Shown here piece after piece: positions 8,748-17,273 of a DNA stretch of 64,000 nucleotides. The position numbers and the translations under genes are program-made. Source of the stretch: Nitrospira sp. (GTDB lineage: Bacteria; Nitrospirota; Nitrospiria; Nitrospirales; Nitrospiraceae); contig JARFXP010000002.1 in assembly GCA_029194675.1 (NCBI GenBank), positions 1,178,001 through 1,242,000 of the forward strand, read 5' to 3'. How positions within the stretch are numbered: position 1 is the stretch's first letter; every line of letters starts with the position of its first letter. The notes beneath the pieces were generated by a model that searched no databases, was not told the DNA's origin, and saw only the letters and a program-made list of their open reading frames with translations.

Positions 8748-10218
8748 AGCACACGAGCAAGTTGTTCGTTGCGTGGGCGACCATGCCGGGAATCAGGCTC
8801 CCTGTCCGTTCGTAGACCCACGCCCAGAGGAATCCACTCCAAAAGACGCTGAGGAATCCAATCAGGCTATAACCGTGGGCCAGTGCAAAGAGAGTCGTAC
8901 TGATCAGCGCGGCAGGAAGGAATTCGAACCGGCGGCGAAACATCGCGAACAGTAGTCCACGAAATGCCAATTCCTCGAAGATCGGCGCAAACACGACGTA
9001 CTCGATCACGCTCACGGCCATGACTGGAGGAGTCCCCCACACAAGCTCCTGATCAAACCATTCCGTCCAGTGATCATTCAAATTCAGGAATTCGGCGGCC
9101 TGTCCCATGACCCATTCTCCCCACAGTCCGGCTGCGACCACCGCGAGGATGACGCATGCCAGGCGTCGATGGTTCTCACGCCCAATCCTTAGACCGAAGC
9201 CGTCTCGAAAAGTCAGACCGGCCGGCTTGAGCAATTGGACATACGCAAGGATAAGCAGCGGTAGGCTGGCCAAGGGAATGGCGAATGCGCGCAACGCTTC
9301 ATGCTGAAATAACGAAGTAGACAGAATAACTACGGTCGTGACGACTTCTAAAGCACCGCCGCGGAGGATGACCGCGGCGGCGGTTCCTCCAGGCCAAGGG
9401 GGTGGAACGCCGGGTACATGGAGACGCAGGCTGTCTATCCCCTGTCCCCGCCGTCCGACAATACCCACAAGCATGATCGACCCAATCACCAGGCAAATCA
9501 ATTCGAACACGATCAACGGGCTGATCCATCGTTGCCCCCGATCCTCCCTGAGCAAGCTCTGCTCTTCAACCGTCACCAGCAGATCCTGATCGTCCGCACG
9601 TCGTGCCAACCTCGCGGCAAGATGATCATAGAACCATCCTCCCGGCAACGCCTCGGCCAACGTGGCCTGTAATTCCGCTTCATATGTCCTATCAAGTGGC
9701 TGTGATCCATACGCAGCTTCTATCAGTTGTTCGAATAACAATGCAGACGGCCCACGGCTTTGCCACCCTTTGCTTTCAGCGAGTGCCGCCGTTTCTTGCC
9801 CGGACTCCCCGAGTAGGATAGCCAGCCGAAGTTTGGAGAGAGGATCATCGGTTGTCTCAACCAGTTCCCGGTACCACTGGATAGCCTGCCTCCTCGCTTC
9901 ATCCTGGCTGTCCATCGTCCAATCAGCCAGCCATTGCTGCCATTGCGGCGCTCGACGAAGGCTGTCTTGTGCGTCCAACATACGGCTGACCATCAGATCA
10001 AGCGCGCGATCCGGCTCTTCAAATTGCTGGAGTTTTGGAGAAGTCACCGAAAACCACAGAATGGTGCCGAGCGCCGCGACCAGGATGCCGGCGCATACCC
10101 CGCTCACAGCCAGAGACCATCGAGAACGATAGGGCGAGGTCGATTGTTTGGGAACCGCCGGCTGGTCGGACGGCGGAAGCTCCGGCAATTGTTGGATTGA
10201 AAGGGCCTGTTCGCTCAT
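8722..10218 (-). CDS. CPBP-family intramembrane metalloprotease (CAAX protease-like)
   Basis: A 498-residue inner-membrane protein. One membrane span lies near residues 35-55, then a soluble helical region of about 170 residues, then a multi-span C-terminal domain. The CPBP motifs are visible: EELAFRG (Glu415 and Glu416, Arg420), His448 in 'ALAHG' and His482 in 'VAHATNN'. These are the glutamate and histidine residues that coordinate the active-site metal in Rce1-type proteases. Such bacterial proteins act in membrane protein or peptide processing. The N-terminal soluble region is unusual for the family but occurs in large members. Confidence 0.88.
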   Translation of the reverse strand: MSEQALSIQQLPELPPSDQPAVPKQSTSPYRSRWSLAVSGVCAGILVAALGTILWFSVTSPKLQQFEEPDRALDLMVSRMLDAQDSLRRAPQWQQWLADWTMDSQDEARRQAIQWYRELVETTDDPLSKLRLAILLGESGQETAALAESKGWQSRGPSALLFEQLIEAAYGSQPLDRTYEAELQATLAEALPGGWFYDHLAARLARRADDQDLLVTVEEQSLLREDRGQRWISPLIVFELICLVIGSIMLVGIVGRRGQGIDSLRLHVPGVPPPWPGGTAAAVILRGGALEVVTTVVILSTSLFQHEALRAFAIPLASLPLLILAYVQLLKPAGLTFRDGFGLRIGRENHRRLACVILAVVAAGLWGEWVMGQAAEFLNLNDHWTEWFDQELVWGTPPVMAVSVIEYVVFAPIFEELAFRGLLFAMFRRRFEFLPAALISTTLFALAHGYSLIGFLSVFWSGFLWAWVYERTGSLIPGMVAHATNNLLVCFTVMALLR

Positions 10219-10269
10219 GAATTGCCGACTATACCATTGGCCGTCACCCGCTGAATCCCCTCAAAGTAA

Positions 10270-10289
10270 CTATCGGACACTTCCGATAG
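10270..10289. promoter_or_regulatory. 8-bp perfect inverted repeat between divergent genes
   Basis: Two 8-base arms (CTATCGGA and TCCGATAG) separated by four bases lie in the 141-base gap between the divergent CPBP protease and aminotransferase genes. It could be an operator or a small hairpin. A TATACT element at 10325-10330 may be the -10 box of the aminotransferase promoter, but no matching -35 is clear. Confidence 0.35.
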
Positions 10290-10359
10290 GTATTTCTCAC
10301 ATAGCCTTAGCCATCATACTTGGCTATACTAACCGCGCGATTTAAGGAGCCTATTTGCT

Positions 10360-11544
10360 ATGGAGAATTTTCTCGCCCCACGACGGCTACTGCTGGGGCC
10401 GGGCCCCAGCATCGTGCATCCTCGGGTACTAGAAGCCCTGGCAACTCCGCTTGTTGGACATCTGGATCCGGTTTTCTTACAGGCGATGAACGACATCCAA
10501 GCGCTCTTGCGCCACGTATTCTCGACGAGCAATCAATTTACAATTGCCGTCTCAGGGACTGGGTCAGCCGGTATGGAAGCTGCGGTCGTGAATGTCGTCG
10601 AGCCGGGCGACGCAGTTATCGTGGGCATCAACGGTGTGTTCGGGACCAGACTCGCGGCAATCGTGGAGCGCTGCGGAGGGAAGGCTATTCGAGTGGAAGT
10701 TCCGTGGGGGCAGGTGATCGAACCGGATGCGATTGCCGCGGCGCTCCAGCAGTCGAGTTCGGTCAAGGCCGTTGCGTTGGTGCATGCTGAAACTTCGACG
10801 GGGGCATGGCAACCCCTCGAACCGATCAGCGCTCTGTGTCGCAAGTACAATGCCCTGCTGATCGTCGATGCGGTCACCTCGCTTGGTGGAATCCCTGTGG
10901 AAGTCGATCGGTGGGGCATCGATGTTTGCTACAGCGCCACGCAAAAATGTCTGAGTTGCCCACCCGGCTTGGCTCCCCTTACGTTAAGCGAACGCGCACT
11001 GTCCATCGTCAAGAATCGCCGTTCTCCCTGTCAAAGCTGGTATTTTGACCTGTCCCTCATTGCGGATTACTGGACGGAGCGCAACCGTGCCTACCATCAT
11101 ACGGCACCGATTTCGATGCTCTATGGCCTGCGGGAAGCATTGCGTCTGATCGAGGAAGAGGGGCTTCCAGCCAGGTTTGTCCGCCATCAACTAAATAGCC
11201 GGGCGCTGCTCGCAGGACTGATGGCTCTCGGTCTCGACCCATTGCCTCCCCCTGATCAGCGGCTTCCGACGCTGATTTGCGTCACCGTTCCAGCGCATAT
11301 CGATGAGGCAGCGGTCCGCTCCCAATTGCTGGGGATGTTCGACATCGAAATCGGAGGAGGCCTTGGCCCACTCAAGGGAAAGGTCTGGAGAATCGGACTG
11401 ATGGGAGAATCATCGACTGAGGCCAACGTTCTGACCCTGTTGAACGCAATGGAGGAGATCGGTATTTGTAGCGGTTGGGTCTCAACTCCCGGCGCCGCGC
11501 TGCAAGCCGCTGCGCATATCTATAGTAGAGGCGATAAGTTGTGA
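10360..11544 (+). CDS. class V aminotransferase (alanine-glyoxylate / serine-pyruvate type)
   Basis: A PLP enzyme of 394 residues. The start block 'LLGPGPSIVHPRVLEAL', the loop 'SGTGSAGMEAA', Asp170 in 'LIVDAVTSLGG' and the Schiff-base lysine Lys196 in 'SATQKCLS' are all typical of the alanine-glyoxylate/serine-glyoxylate aminotransferase group. AAGGAG lies just before ATG 10360. It would transfer the amino group of alanine or serine to glyoxylate in photorespiratory-type or one-carbon metabolism. It is translationally coupled to the amidohydrolase downstream (overlap of four bases). Confidence 0.92.
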   Translation: MENFLAPRRLLLGPGPSIVHPRVLEALATPLVGHLDPVFLQAMNDIQALLRHVFSTSNQFTIAVSGTGSAGMEAAVVNVVEPGDAVIVGINGVFGTRLAAIVERCGGKAIRVEVPWGQVIEPDAIAAALQQSSSVKAVALVHAETSTGAWQPLEPISALCRKYNALLIVDAVTSLGGIPVEVDRWGIDVCYSATQKCLSCPPGLAPLTLSERALSIVKNRRSPCQSWYFDLSLIADYWTERNRAYHHTAPISMLYGLREALRLIEEEGLPARFVRHQLNSRALLAGLMALGLDPLPPPDQRLPTLICVTVPAHIDEAAVRSQLLGMFDIEIGGGLGPLKGKVWRIGLMGESSTEANVLTLLNAMEEIGICSGWVSTPGAALQAAAHIYSRGDKL

Positions 11545-12749
11545 TGATTGCCATTCATCAGGCGCGCCTCATCGATGGGACGGGAGACCTTCACGACAAG
11601 GCGACACTCGTCGTGCGCGGCACAAAGATCTTGGCGGTCGGCCCAAGCAACGAAGTTAGAATTCCCAAAGGAGCAGTCCGTATCGACGGTCGTGGCCTTT
11701 CAATTATTCCAGGACTCATCGACTGTCATGTCCATCTTTGCTTGGGCGGAGAGCCGGATGTCGTCGGCACGCTCGAATCAGAGCAGCCTTCCTATACGTT
11801 GCTGAAGTCGGCCATACATGCGAAGGCGACGATCGACGCCGGATTTACCACAGTGCGCGATGTTGGATCCCGGGATCATTCTATCTTCACGCTGAAACAG
11901 GCCATCGAATCGGGCTTGATGCCTGGGCCACGCATCATCGGCGCAGGACGCGCCATCTGCATGATCGGTGGCCACGCACGGTTCATCGGCCAGGAAGTGG
12001 AAGGCACTGAGCAGGTCAGGCGGGTTGTGGCGGAACAGGTTGCAGCCGGTGCAGGGGTCATCAAGATCATTGCCTCGGGGGGAGTGCTGACGCCCGGCAC
12101 TTCGCCGGACGAGGCCCAAATGACGATGGAAGAGTTAGCGGCAGCGGTCGATGCGGCACAGCAAGCTGGGAGAAGAGTCGCCGCCCATGCCCACGGTGCC
12201 GCCGGAATGAAAAACGCGATCAATGCAGGGGTCCGGTCGATCGAACATGCCACTTTGTTGGATGACGAGTCGGGAGCGCTCATGAAGCGCTATGGAGTCT
12301 ACATGGTCCCTACCCTTTCGGCTCTGGCTACGACGGCGGCCTGTCGGCCAGGCTGCGGCATTCCCGAAAGTGCATTGGCGAAAGCCAAAGCCATGACCAG
12401 GCGGCACCAGGCCAGCTTCAAAGCAGCCCATCGAAGCGGCATCGCCATCGCCATGGGTACCGATGCCGGAACCCCATTCAATTACCATGGAGACAACGCG
12501 CAGGAGCTTGAACGGATGGTTGCTTTTGGCATGACGCCAATGGAAGCCATTGTCGCCTCGACCGCCACGGCTGCCCAGCTCATCGGGATTCAGGATTCAG
12601 TCGGAACACTGATCAAAGGAATGGAAGCTGATCTTGTGATCCTGAAAGGGAACCCACTCAGACGGATCGGGGTGCTGCGGGACCGGGACAAGATTGTGGG
12701 CGTGATGAAAGCGGGCAAGTTCGTGGCAGGAGCGCTCTCACAAATGTAA
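11541..12749 (+). CDS. amidohydrolase (imidazolonepropionase / Xaa-Pro dipeptidase-like)
   Basis: A 402-residue metal-dependent hydrolase. HVH (His63 and His65) in 'GLIDCHVHL' begins the TIM-barrel metal site; the later ligands are seen in 'AAHAHG', 'SIEHATLL' and the catalytic aspartate in 'MGTDAGTPF'. A Lys in 'VIKIIASGG' may be the bridging residue. Members of this subgroup hydrolyse dipeptides or cyclic imides. The GTG at 11541 or ATG at 11544 overlaps the aminotransferase stop, so both proteins are likely made together; a shared pathway is inference. Confidence 0.9.
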   Translation: MMIAIHQARLIDGTGDLHDKATLVVRGTKILAVGPSNEVRIPKGAVRIDGRGLSIIPGLIDCHVHLCLGGEPDVVGTLESEQPSYTLLKSAIHAKATIDAGFTTVRDVGSRDHSIFTLKQAIESGLMPGPRIIGAGRAICMIGGHARFIGQEVEGTEQVRRVVAEQVAAGAGVIKIIASGGVLTPGTSPDEAQMTMEELAAAVDAAQQAGRRVAAHAHGAAGMKNAINAGVRSIEHATLLDDESGALMKRYGVYMVPTLSALATTAACRPGCGIPESALAKAKAMTRRHQASFKAAHRSGIAIAMGTDAGTPFNYHGDNAQELERMVAFGMTPMEAIVASTATAAQLIGIQDSVGTLIKGMEADLVILKGNPLRRIGVLRDRDKIVGVMKAGKFVAGALSQM

Positions 12750-12818
12750 GACGTAAGGGGTTAGGGGTGAAGCGACAATAAGGATCAGCCGAGTGGCGCG
12801 AGTTTCGGAGGCTGTATC

Positions 12819-12974
12819 ATGTGCGAGCTAAAGCTCAAAGAGCTCACAGTGGATGCCGCCGGCACGGAGCGCCTGCGGCAGGAAGCCCATGAATCTGTCC
12901 AGCGCTGCGCGGCAGCCGATAGACGAGAACATAGGGAACTCGCCCGGGCTGCGAGCTATAGACGTGAATGGTAA
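12819..12974 (+). CDS. possible 51-residue charged helical protein
   Basis: ATG 12819 is preceded by a GGAGG about eight bases upstream. The predicted product is rich in Arg, Glu and Ala and likely helical ('LKLKELTVDAAGTERLRQ...'). No family is recognised. It sits beside relics of toxin-antitoxin genes and could itself be a remnant. Confidence 0.3.
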   Translation: MCELKLKELTVDAAGTERLRQEAHESVQRCAAADRREHRELARAASYRREW

Positions 12975-12991
12975 AACGTTACGCGCGAAAA

Positions 12992-13081
12992 GTTTAGATC
13001 CTTCTGCAACTCGTCCAAGCTTTTCCCCTGGGTATGTACTCCTGGAGTCCCAGGCACAAAATCCACATACAAGTTTGCTTC
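12992..13081 (-). pseudogene. hicB fragment
   Basis: A 30-residue stretch on the minus strand (NLYVDFVPGTPGVHTQG then SLDELQKDL) aligns closely with the intact HicB-like protein at 29088-29306, but the N-terminal strand and the C-terminal half are replaced by unrelated sequence. It is a decayed antitoxin gene. Confidence 0.7.
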
Positions 13082-13242
13082 TGCTGGATCGGGCGGCCCC
13101 GCCTTTCCTGACCGGGAACCTGCTGTTATAGGCTTAGCAAATCCTGCGCTGTCGTGGTCTTGCCTGCTTTCTAATGACGAGTTGAGGCTATGGCAATTAG
13201 GCGCTATATTACACACGAAATTTATTGCTAGGAGGTTTCACT

Positions 13243-13756
13243 ATGGCCGTCGCGTACAAGAAAGATGAACTGCTCAGCGCGTCGAAAGTCGCTCGGTGCT
13301 TTGGAGAAGTATTGGCCGATCTGAGCGAGAAGCGCCGTCGTCGCGTGGCTGTCGTCAAAAATAACCATCTGGACACCATTCTCCTTCCCGTCGAAGAGTA
13401 CGAAACCATGGCAGAGGCCCTTAGCCTCCTGGAACATCTCGAGATCTACCGCCGGAACAACGCCTTGCGCTATAGCGTCACGCTCCCGGCGGACGCAGCT
13501 GACGACTTTCGCCGCCTCGATGGGTCCCTGAAACAACCGGTTGCCAAGCAACTCAAGAAGATCGAGACATCTCCCCCTCCTTGGTGAGCATCGTGGAAAT
13601 AAAGCCGGCCTAGACCTCACAGGCGACTACACGCTCTATGCGGCGAAGAAGGGCATCAGAATCGTCTGCCGTATCATCGAGCAAGAGGTGATCGTGGAAA
13701 TCGTGGCGATCGGCAATCGCGAAGAACTGGCGGTGTATCGCAGCGCCCAGACCTGA
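13243..13756 (+). pseudogene. phd/relE-type toxin-antitoxin locus, fused and frameshifted
   Basis: A good AGGAGG precedes ATG 13243. The first 65 or so residues are a Phd/YefM-type antitoxin ('LLSASKVARCFGEVL', then 'VVKNNHLDTILLPVEEYE'). Without a stop, the frame runs into the N terminus of a RelE-type toxin ('LRYSVTLPADAADDFRRLDG'), so the antitoxin C terminus and the toxin start have been lost by an apparent deletion. The frame then ends at 13587; the rest of RelE ('LTGDYTLYAAKKGIRIVCRIIEQ', 'VAIGNREELAVYR') continues in another frame to 13756. One extra C in the five-C run at 13573-13577 explains the shift. Likely inactive unless the shift is an assembly error. Confidence 0.78.
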
Positions 13757-13848
13757 CAAGCCATGGCATCGTCATCAGGGCTCATATTATTTGACCCATT
13801 CCAAGCGTCCAGGGTACTCTAAGCCTGTCGATTCCCGGAGCAATCGAG

Positions 13849-14112
13849 ATGCCGAAAGTGCTGCACCCGCATGTCACCATGGACGCCGCAATCTGTGGCG
13901 GACGTCCACATGTCGCAGGAACCCGCTTCTCCGTCCATCGTGTGGTCGAGTACGTGCTGCGTCAAGGCGTCACGCCGGAGGAACTGCGAGCAGCATTCCC
14001 CCATCTCACGCTGGGAGCCATCTACGACGCCCTTGCCTACTACTACGACAACAGGGACGAGGTCGACGCCGAAGCGACCGCCGATGCCGCGCTGGACGTC
14101 GAGCGTGGGTGA
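13849..14112 (+). CDS. DUF433-family antitoxin
   Basis: An 87-residue DUF433 protein: the family signature 'ICGGRPHVAGTRFSVHRVVEYVLRQGVTPEELRAAFPHLTL' (shown here in part: 'GGRPHVAGTRF', 'GVTPEELRAAFPHL') with the C-terminal 'IYDALAYYYDNRDEVD'. DUF433 proteins have a winged-helix-like fold and act as antitoxins or repressors next to DUF5615 toxins. The partner lies 42 bases downstream. A second module of the same kind is at 39247-39791. Confidence 0.9.
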   Translation: MPKVLHPHVTMDAAICGGRPHVAGTRFSVHRVVEYVLRQGVTPEELRAAFPHLTLGAIYDALAYYYDNRDEVDAEATADAALDVERG

Positions 14113-14154
14113 GATCCCGCGTCCCGCTCACCTTCCACCCGCTCCGACTGTCGC

Positions 14155-14514
14155 ATGAAGCTGTACTTTGACGAACACATTCATCCCCTCGTCGCCGTCA
14201 TGCTGCGCGAACGGGGAATCGATTGCCGTACCACTCAAGAAGCCGACCATCTTGGACGAAGCGACGAAGATCAATTGCGCTATGCCACGGCACAGAGGCG
14301 CGTCCTCGTCACCTTCGACCGGCGAGACTTCTTGATTCTCGCCCGCCAGTGGGCCGTCATAAACCAGAGTCATGCCGGACTCATTCTGTCCACACAATGC
14401 CCTGTCCCGGAATTGGTTCGCTATCTGCTTCGCTGCCATACCCGTCATCAGCACGAAGACCTCACCGACCACATCCTCTGGCTACAGAACTACAAAGAAC
14501 CGCTCAGCCTGTAA
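14155..14514 (+). CDS. DUF5615 PIN-like toxin
   Basis: A 119-residue protein starting MKLYFDEHIHP, with the PIN-like acidic residues in 'FDEH' (Asp6, Glu7) and 'VTFDRRDFL' and the block 'GIDCRTTQEADHLGRSDEDQLRYA'. DUF5615 domains are related to Mut7-C/PIN RNases and are thought to be the toxin of DUF433/DUF5615 pairs. The acidic active-site residues look intact. Confidence 0.88.
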   Translation: MKLYFDEHIHPLVAVMLRERGIDCRTTQEADHLGRSDEDQLRYATAQRRVLVTFDRRDFLILARQWAVINQSHAGLILSTQCPVPELVRYLLRCHTRHQHEDLTDHILWLQNYKEPLSL

Positions 14515-14880
14515 CGGCCGCCGCGTCCTGCTCGCCTCGTCACGCTGTTTGATGGGATAAACTCCGTCGTCTCCCGCGGTGCCTGTCCCAGTTCATCTTG
14601 TTGGACGTGCCGCGGATATACGGCCTCGGCTTTGGTGATGCACAGAACAAGACCCCAGAGAAATTCGCCGATTTCACAAGGGGTGGGCTGCTGGACAAGG
14701 CGATCTAGTCCGACCCCGGCCTGGGATTGATGGAACCAATTACAACGCCTTTGGGCTTCCCGGTCTTGGACGATGGTGTGCAGACAGTTGGCGTCATCGC
14801 CCCCTCACTAACCTGCGCGTACCTCCTGCCGTCATCCTGACGCAGCACGAATAAAAGGTATCCGACCCCCATTTAATCCA
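14515..14880. other. intergenic stretch with transposon-associated phrase
   Basis: About 370 bases without a gene. Near 14853-14867 it carries the phrase GGTATCCGACCCC, which recurs at 35602 near a hicA relic; such phrases often flank mobile-element remnants. A short readable stretch around 14640-14708 ('GLGFGDAQNKTPEKFADF') may be the remains of an unidentified gene. Confidence 0.4.
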
Positions 14881-15539
14881 AGCCCCATCGCCTCAAACGG
14901 TACATGGCGTCGGACGATCCGGACTTTGAGCGTAAGGCGGCGGATATCATTGGGCTGTATTTGAATCCGCCCCAGCATGCAGCCGTCTTCTGTGTCGATG
15001 AGAAGACCGCGATCCAGGCGCTGGATCGGCTGGATCCCGTGCTGCCGCTCTCGCCCGGACGGGCGGAACGGCACGGTTTTGAATATGCCCGACACGGGAC
15101 GCTGTCGCTCTGCGCCGCGTTTGACACGCGCAGCGGCACGGTGCTCGGCCGCACCGCGGAGCGGCATACCTCGGCCGAATTCGTCGCGTTCTTGACCGAA
15201 CTCGTGGCCCATCAACCGTGCGGGCAAGCGCTGCACGTAATCCTCGACAATCTCTCCGCGCACAAGACCAAGCTGGTGGAGGCCTTCTTGCGCGACCATC
15301 CGACGATTCGCTTGCATTTCACGCCCACGTACTCCTCCTGGCTCAACCAAGTGGATCTGTGGTTCGCCAAGATTGAACGGGAGGTAATCACCCGCGGTAT
15401 CTTCACATCCCAACAGGATCTGAAGCGGAAGCTCCTGCGATATATTCGGCATTACAACAAACGGGCGCAACTCGTGAAGTGGAAGTATGCTGATTCCCGG
15501 CATCGAATCACTCCCACTTTGTCTGTTACAGGCCACTAG
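14881..15539 (+). pseudogene. IS630-family transposase, 5'-truncated
   Basis: The DDE catalytic half of an IS630/Tc1-mariner-type transposase: first Asp in 'FCVDEKTAIQ', second Asp in 'VILDNLSAHK', and the final acidic residue in 'SWLNQVDLWFAKIERE'. The frame reads in from about 14881 ('PHRLKRYMASDDPDF') but the N-terminal helix-turn-helix half is absent, so the element is a remnant. No paired terminal repeats are evident. A long open frame on the opposite strand is its shadow. Confidence 0.88.
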
Positions 15540-15597
15540 TACGCCGTCTCAAGACTCGTAAGTGGATTCTTAAAGCACGGCGGCCTTCCATAGGTCT

Positions 15598-17022
15598 CTA
15601 ACGCCACACCTGAATACGACACTGAAACGATCCAGACCCGTTGCCTGGAGCGTTATCGTTGGTGCGAAGGATGAGCGGCAGGGCGTTCTGATGTGGATAT
15701 GCACGGCGGCTGAGCCCCGTTCCTACATAAAAGAACGGTTCTGTGCCGAAGCGTCCGACCAGAGAAAATGGATGGGCATCCGGTTGATTGATATAGGGAG
15801 AGGCCGGATTCGACTCAATTCTGTCCATCCATCCTTCAGGCCCATTGACGCCAGTGAACCATACGCCGGCCCAGACGGTTCCCGACCCAGAGAGCTCAAA
15901 CTCATCCCCAGGCTGCAGTGTTACTCCCGTTGCCACTCCAGCCGACGATTCTGGCACCGACACCATCCTATTCTCGATCAGAGTTTTCTGCGTCCATAGC
16001 GTGATAGTGCGTTGCGCAACAGCACCCATGTTGCCGGACGGAATATTGATCCATTCATTCTGGGTCGAAAGATACGAAACACCAATCGTATAGCTTCCGA
16101 CGACATTCCCAAAACTGGGAGCACGACGGGTGATAAGCCGTTGTTGGCCTGGGTCCAGTCTGGTGAGACCCGGTTCGCCTGCACCCAGCAGATTATCTAA
16201 ATTTTGACCCTGCGGTCCGCGGACCCACACATACAGTTGCTGAAACTCGGCTGGATACTCTCCGATGTTCCTGACCACTACACTCATATCCAGTGGACCA
16301 CCAACGTTGGTATTTCCAGAGGGTTGGAGATCGATCCCCTGGGTGACCACCAGATCGAGATAGGGAGGGGCATAAGGAGGCCTCTCTCCCCAATTGTAGA
16401 CGTCTGTAAAAAAATATCCTCGATAGGTCTTATAGGTGGTTTGTGAGTCTGTTGTGATGGCTTGTACGCCGACGGCTGGAGAGACTGGAACGAGTTCACA
16501 TTCCTCGTCCGGGCGATTCGGATCATAGATGTAAAGCTTCTTTGGGTTTGTTTCGAATCCATAGCACAGCACCTGGTGTCCTGCTGTGGGACCTCCTGCC
16601 ATACTCCATAGGCCTAGCATGGCAGGACGTCCCATCATGATCTGACGACGTACGATTTCGAACTCGCTGTTGATTGCCCAGTTGTGAAAGTCGTTCGGCC
16701 CAAACCATGGGAACACCACCCAGCGGGTAAACATGAGGCTGGTCAACAAGCTATTCATTTGCCTGTCAAAAATATAGGTCCGCAGTCGGGATCCCTCAGC
16801 TGGGAGCGGCTGATTATTTGATTCAGGGGCAGGGGGCAATACCTTTGTGCTATGCGTGGGGATTGGCAGACCGGCCCGCCAATAGTCGAGCGCCGACATG
16901 CTCATACCACCACATAGCCCCTCAGTCTGCACACCATTGATAACCCCCGGTAGAATGCGATTAACAAAATCATTACGGAAATGATAGCCATGGCGCTTTG
17001 GGTGGAATGCGAGCTTAGGCAT
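15598..17022 (-). CDS. papain-like cysteine peptidase-type protein with CARDB-like and PA-IL-lectin-like domains
   Basis: A 474-residue protein with three parts. Residues 1-200 look like a papain-fold/C39-like enzyme: Cys37 in 'GLCGGMSMSALDYW', His149 in 'AGHQVLCYGF' and Asp167/Asn169 in 'IYDPNRPDEE' form a plausible triad. Residues 225-335 resemble a CARDB-type beta-sandwich ('VVVRNIGEYPAEF'). Residues 355-474 resemble the PA-I galactose lectin (LecA) fold: 'TGVTLQPGDEFELSGSGTVW', then 'NDNAPGNGSGSFQCRIQV' close to the calcium/sugar-binding end of LecA. No signal peptide is visible, so an alternative export route or cytoplasmic role is open. Neither activity is proven. The next gene upstream on the same strand codes for a secreted nuclease-like protein. 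The region is less GC-rich than its surroundings, suggesting transfer. Confidence 0.65.
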   Translation of the reverse strand: MPKLAFHPKRHGYHFRNDFVNRILPGVINGVQTEGLCGGMSMSALDYWRAGLPIPTHSTKVLPPAPESNNQPLPAEGSRLRTYIFDRQMNSLLTSLMFTRWVVFPWFGPNDFHNWAINSEFEIVRRQIMMGRPAMLGLWSMAGGPTAGHQVLCYGFETNPKKLYIYDPNRPDEECELVPVSPAVGVQAITTDSQTTYKTYRGYFFTDVYNWGERPPYAPPYLDLVVTQGIDLQPSGNTNVGGPLDMSVVVRNIGEYPAEFQQLYVWVRGPQGQNLDNLLGAGEPGLTRLDPGQQRLITRRAPSFGNVVGSYTIGVSYLSTQNEWINIPSGNMGAVAQRTITLWTQKTLIENRMVSVPESSAGVATGVTLQPGDEFELSGSGTVWAGVWFTGVNGPEGWMDRIESNPASPYINQPDAHPFSLVGRFGTEPFFYVGTGLSRRAYPHQNALPLILRTNDNAPGNGSGSFQCRIQVWR

Positions 17023-17273
17023 GGTAGGTCCCTTTCTCTATAGGGTGGAAGATGTGCGAGTCAGTACTAGTTGTTAATGGCCTTGGTTCACTTGTACGAG
17101 TGGCCCTGATTTCCTCGTAGCTAAGTAGCAAACAGAAGCATCTCCCGAAAGGGGTTTAGGTTACCGTAACAGATGCACGGAAATTCCCGCTTACTAGCTA
17201 TATCCAGAAATTCGTACCGTCCCTCAGTCATTGCACTTAGGATCCAATTGGGCCGTTGCAATCATGGTTCATC

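Noticed and set aside
14832-15536. 234-residue frame on the minus strand
   Set aside because: It is antisense to the IS630 transposase, which has clear DDE motifs.
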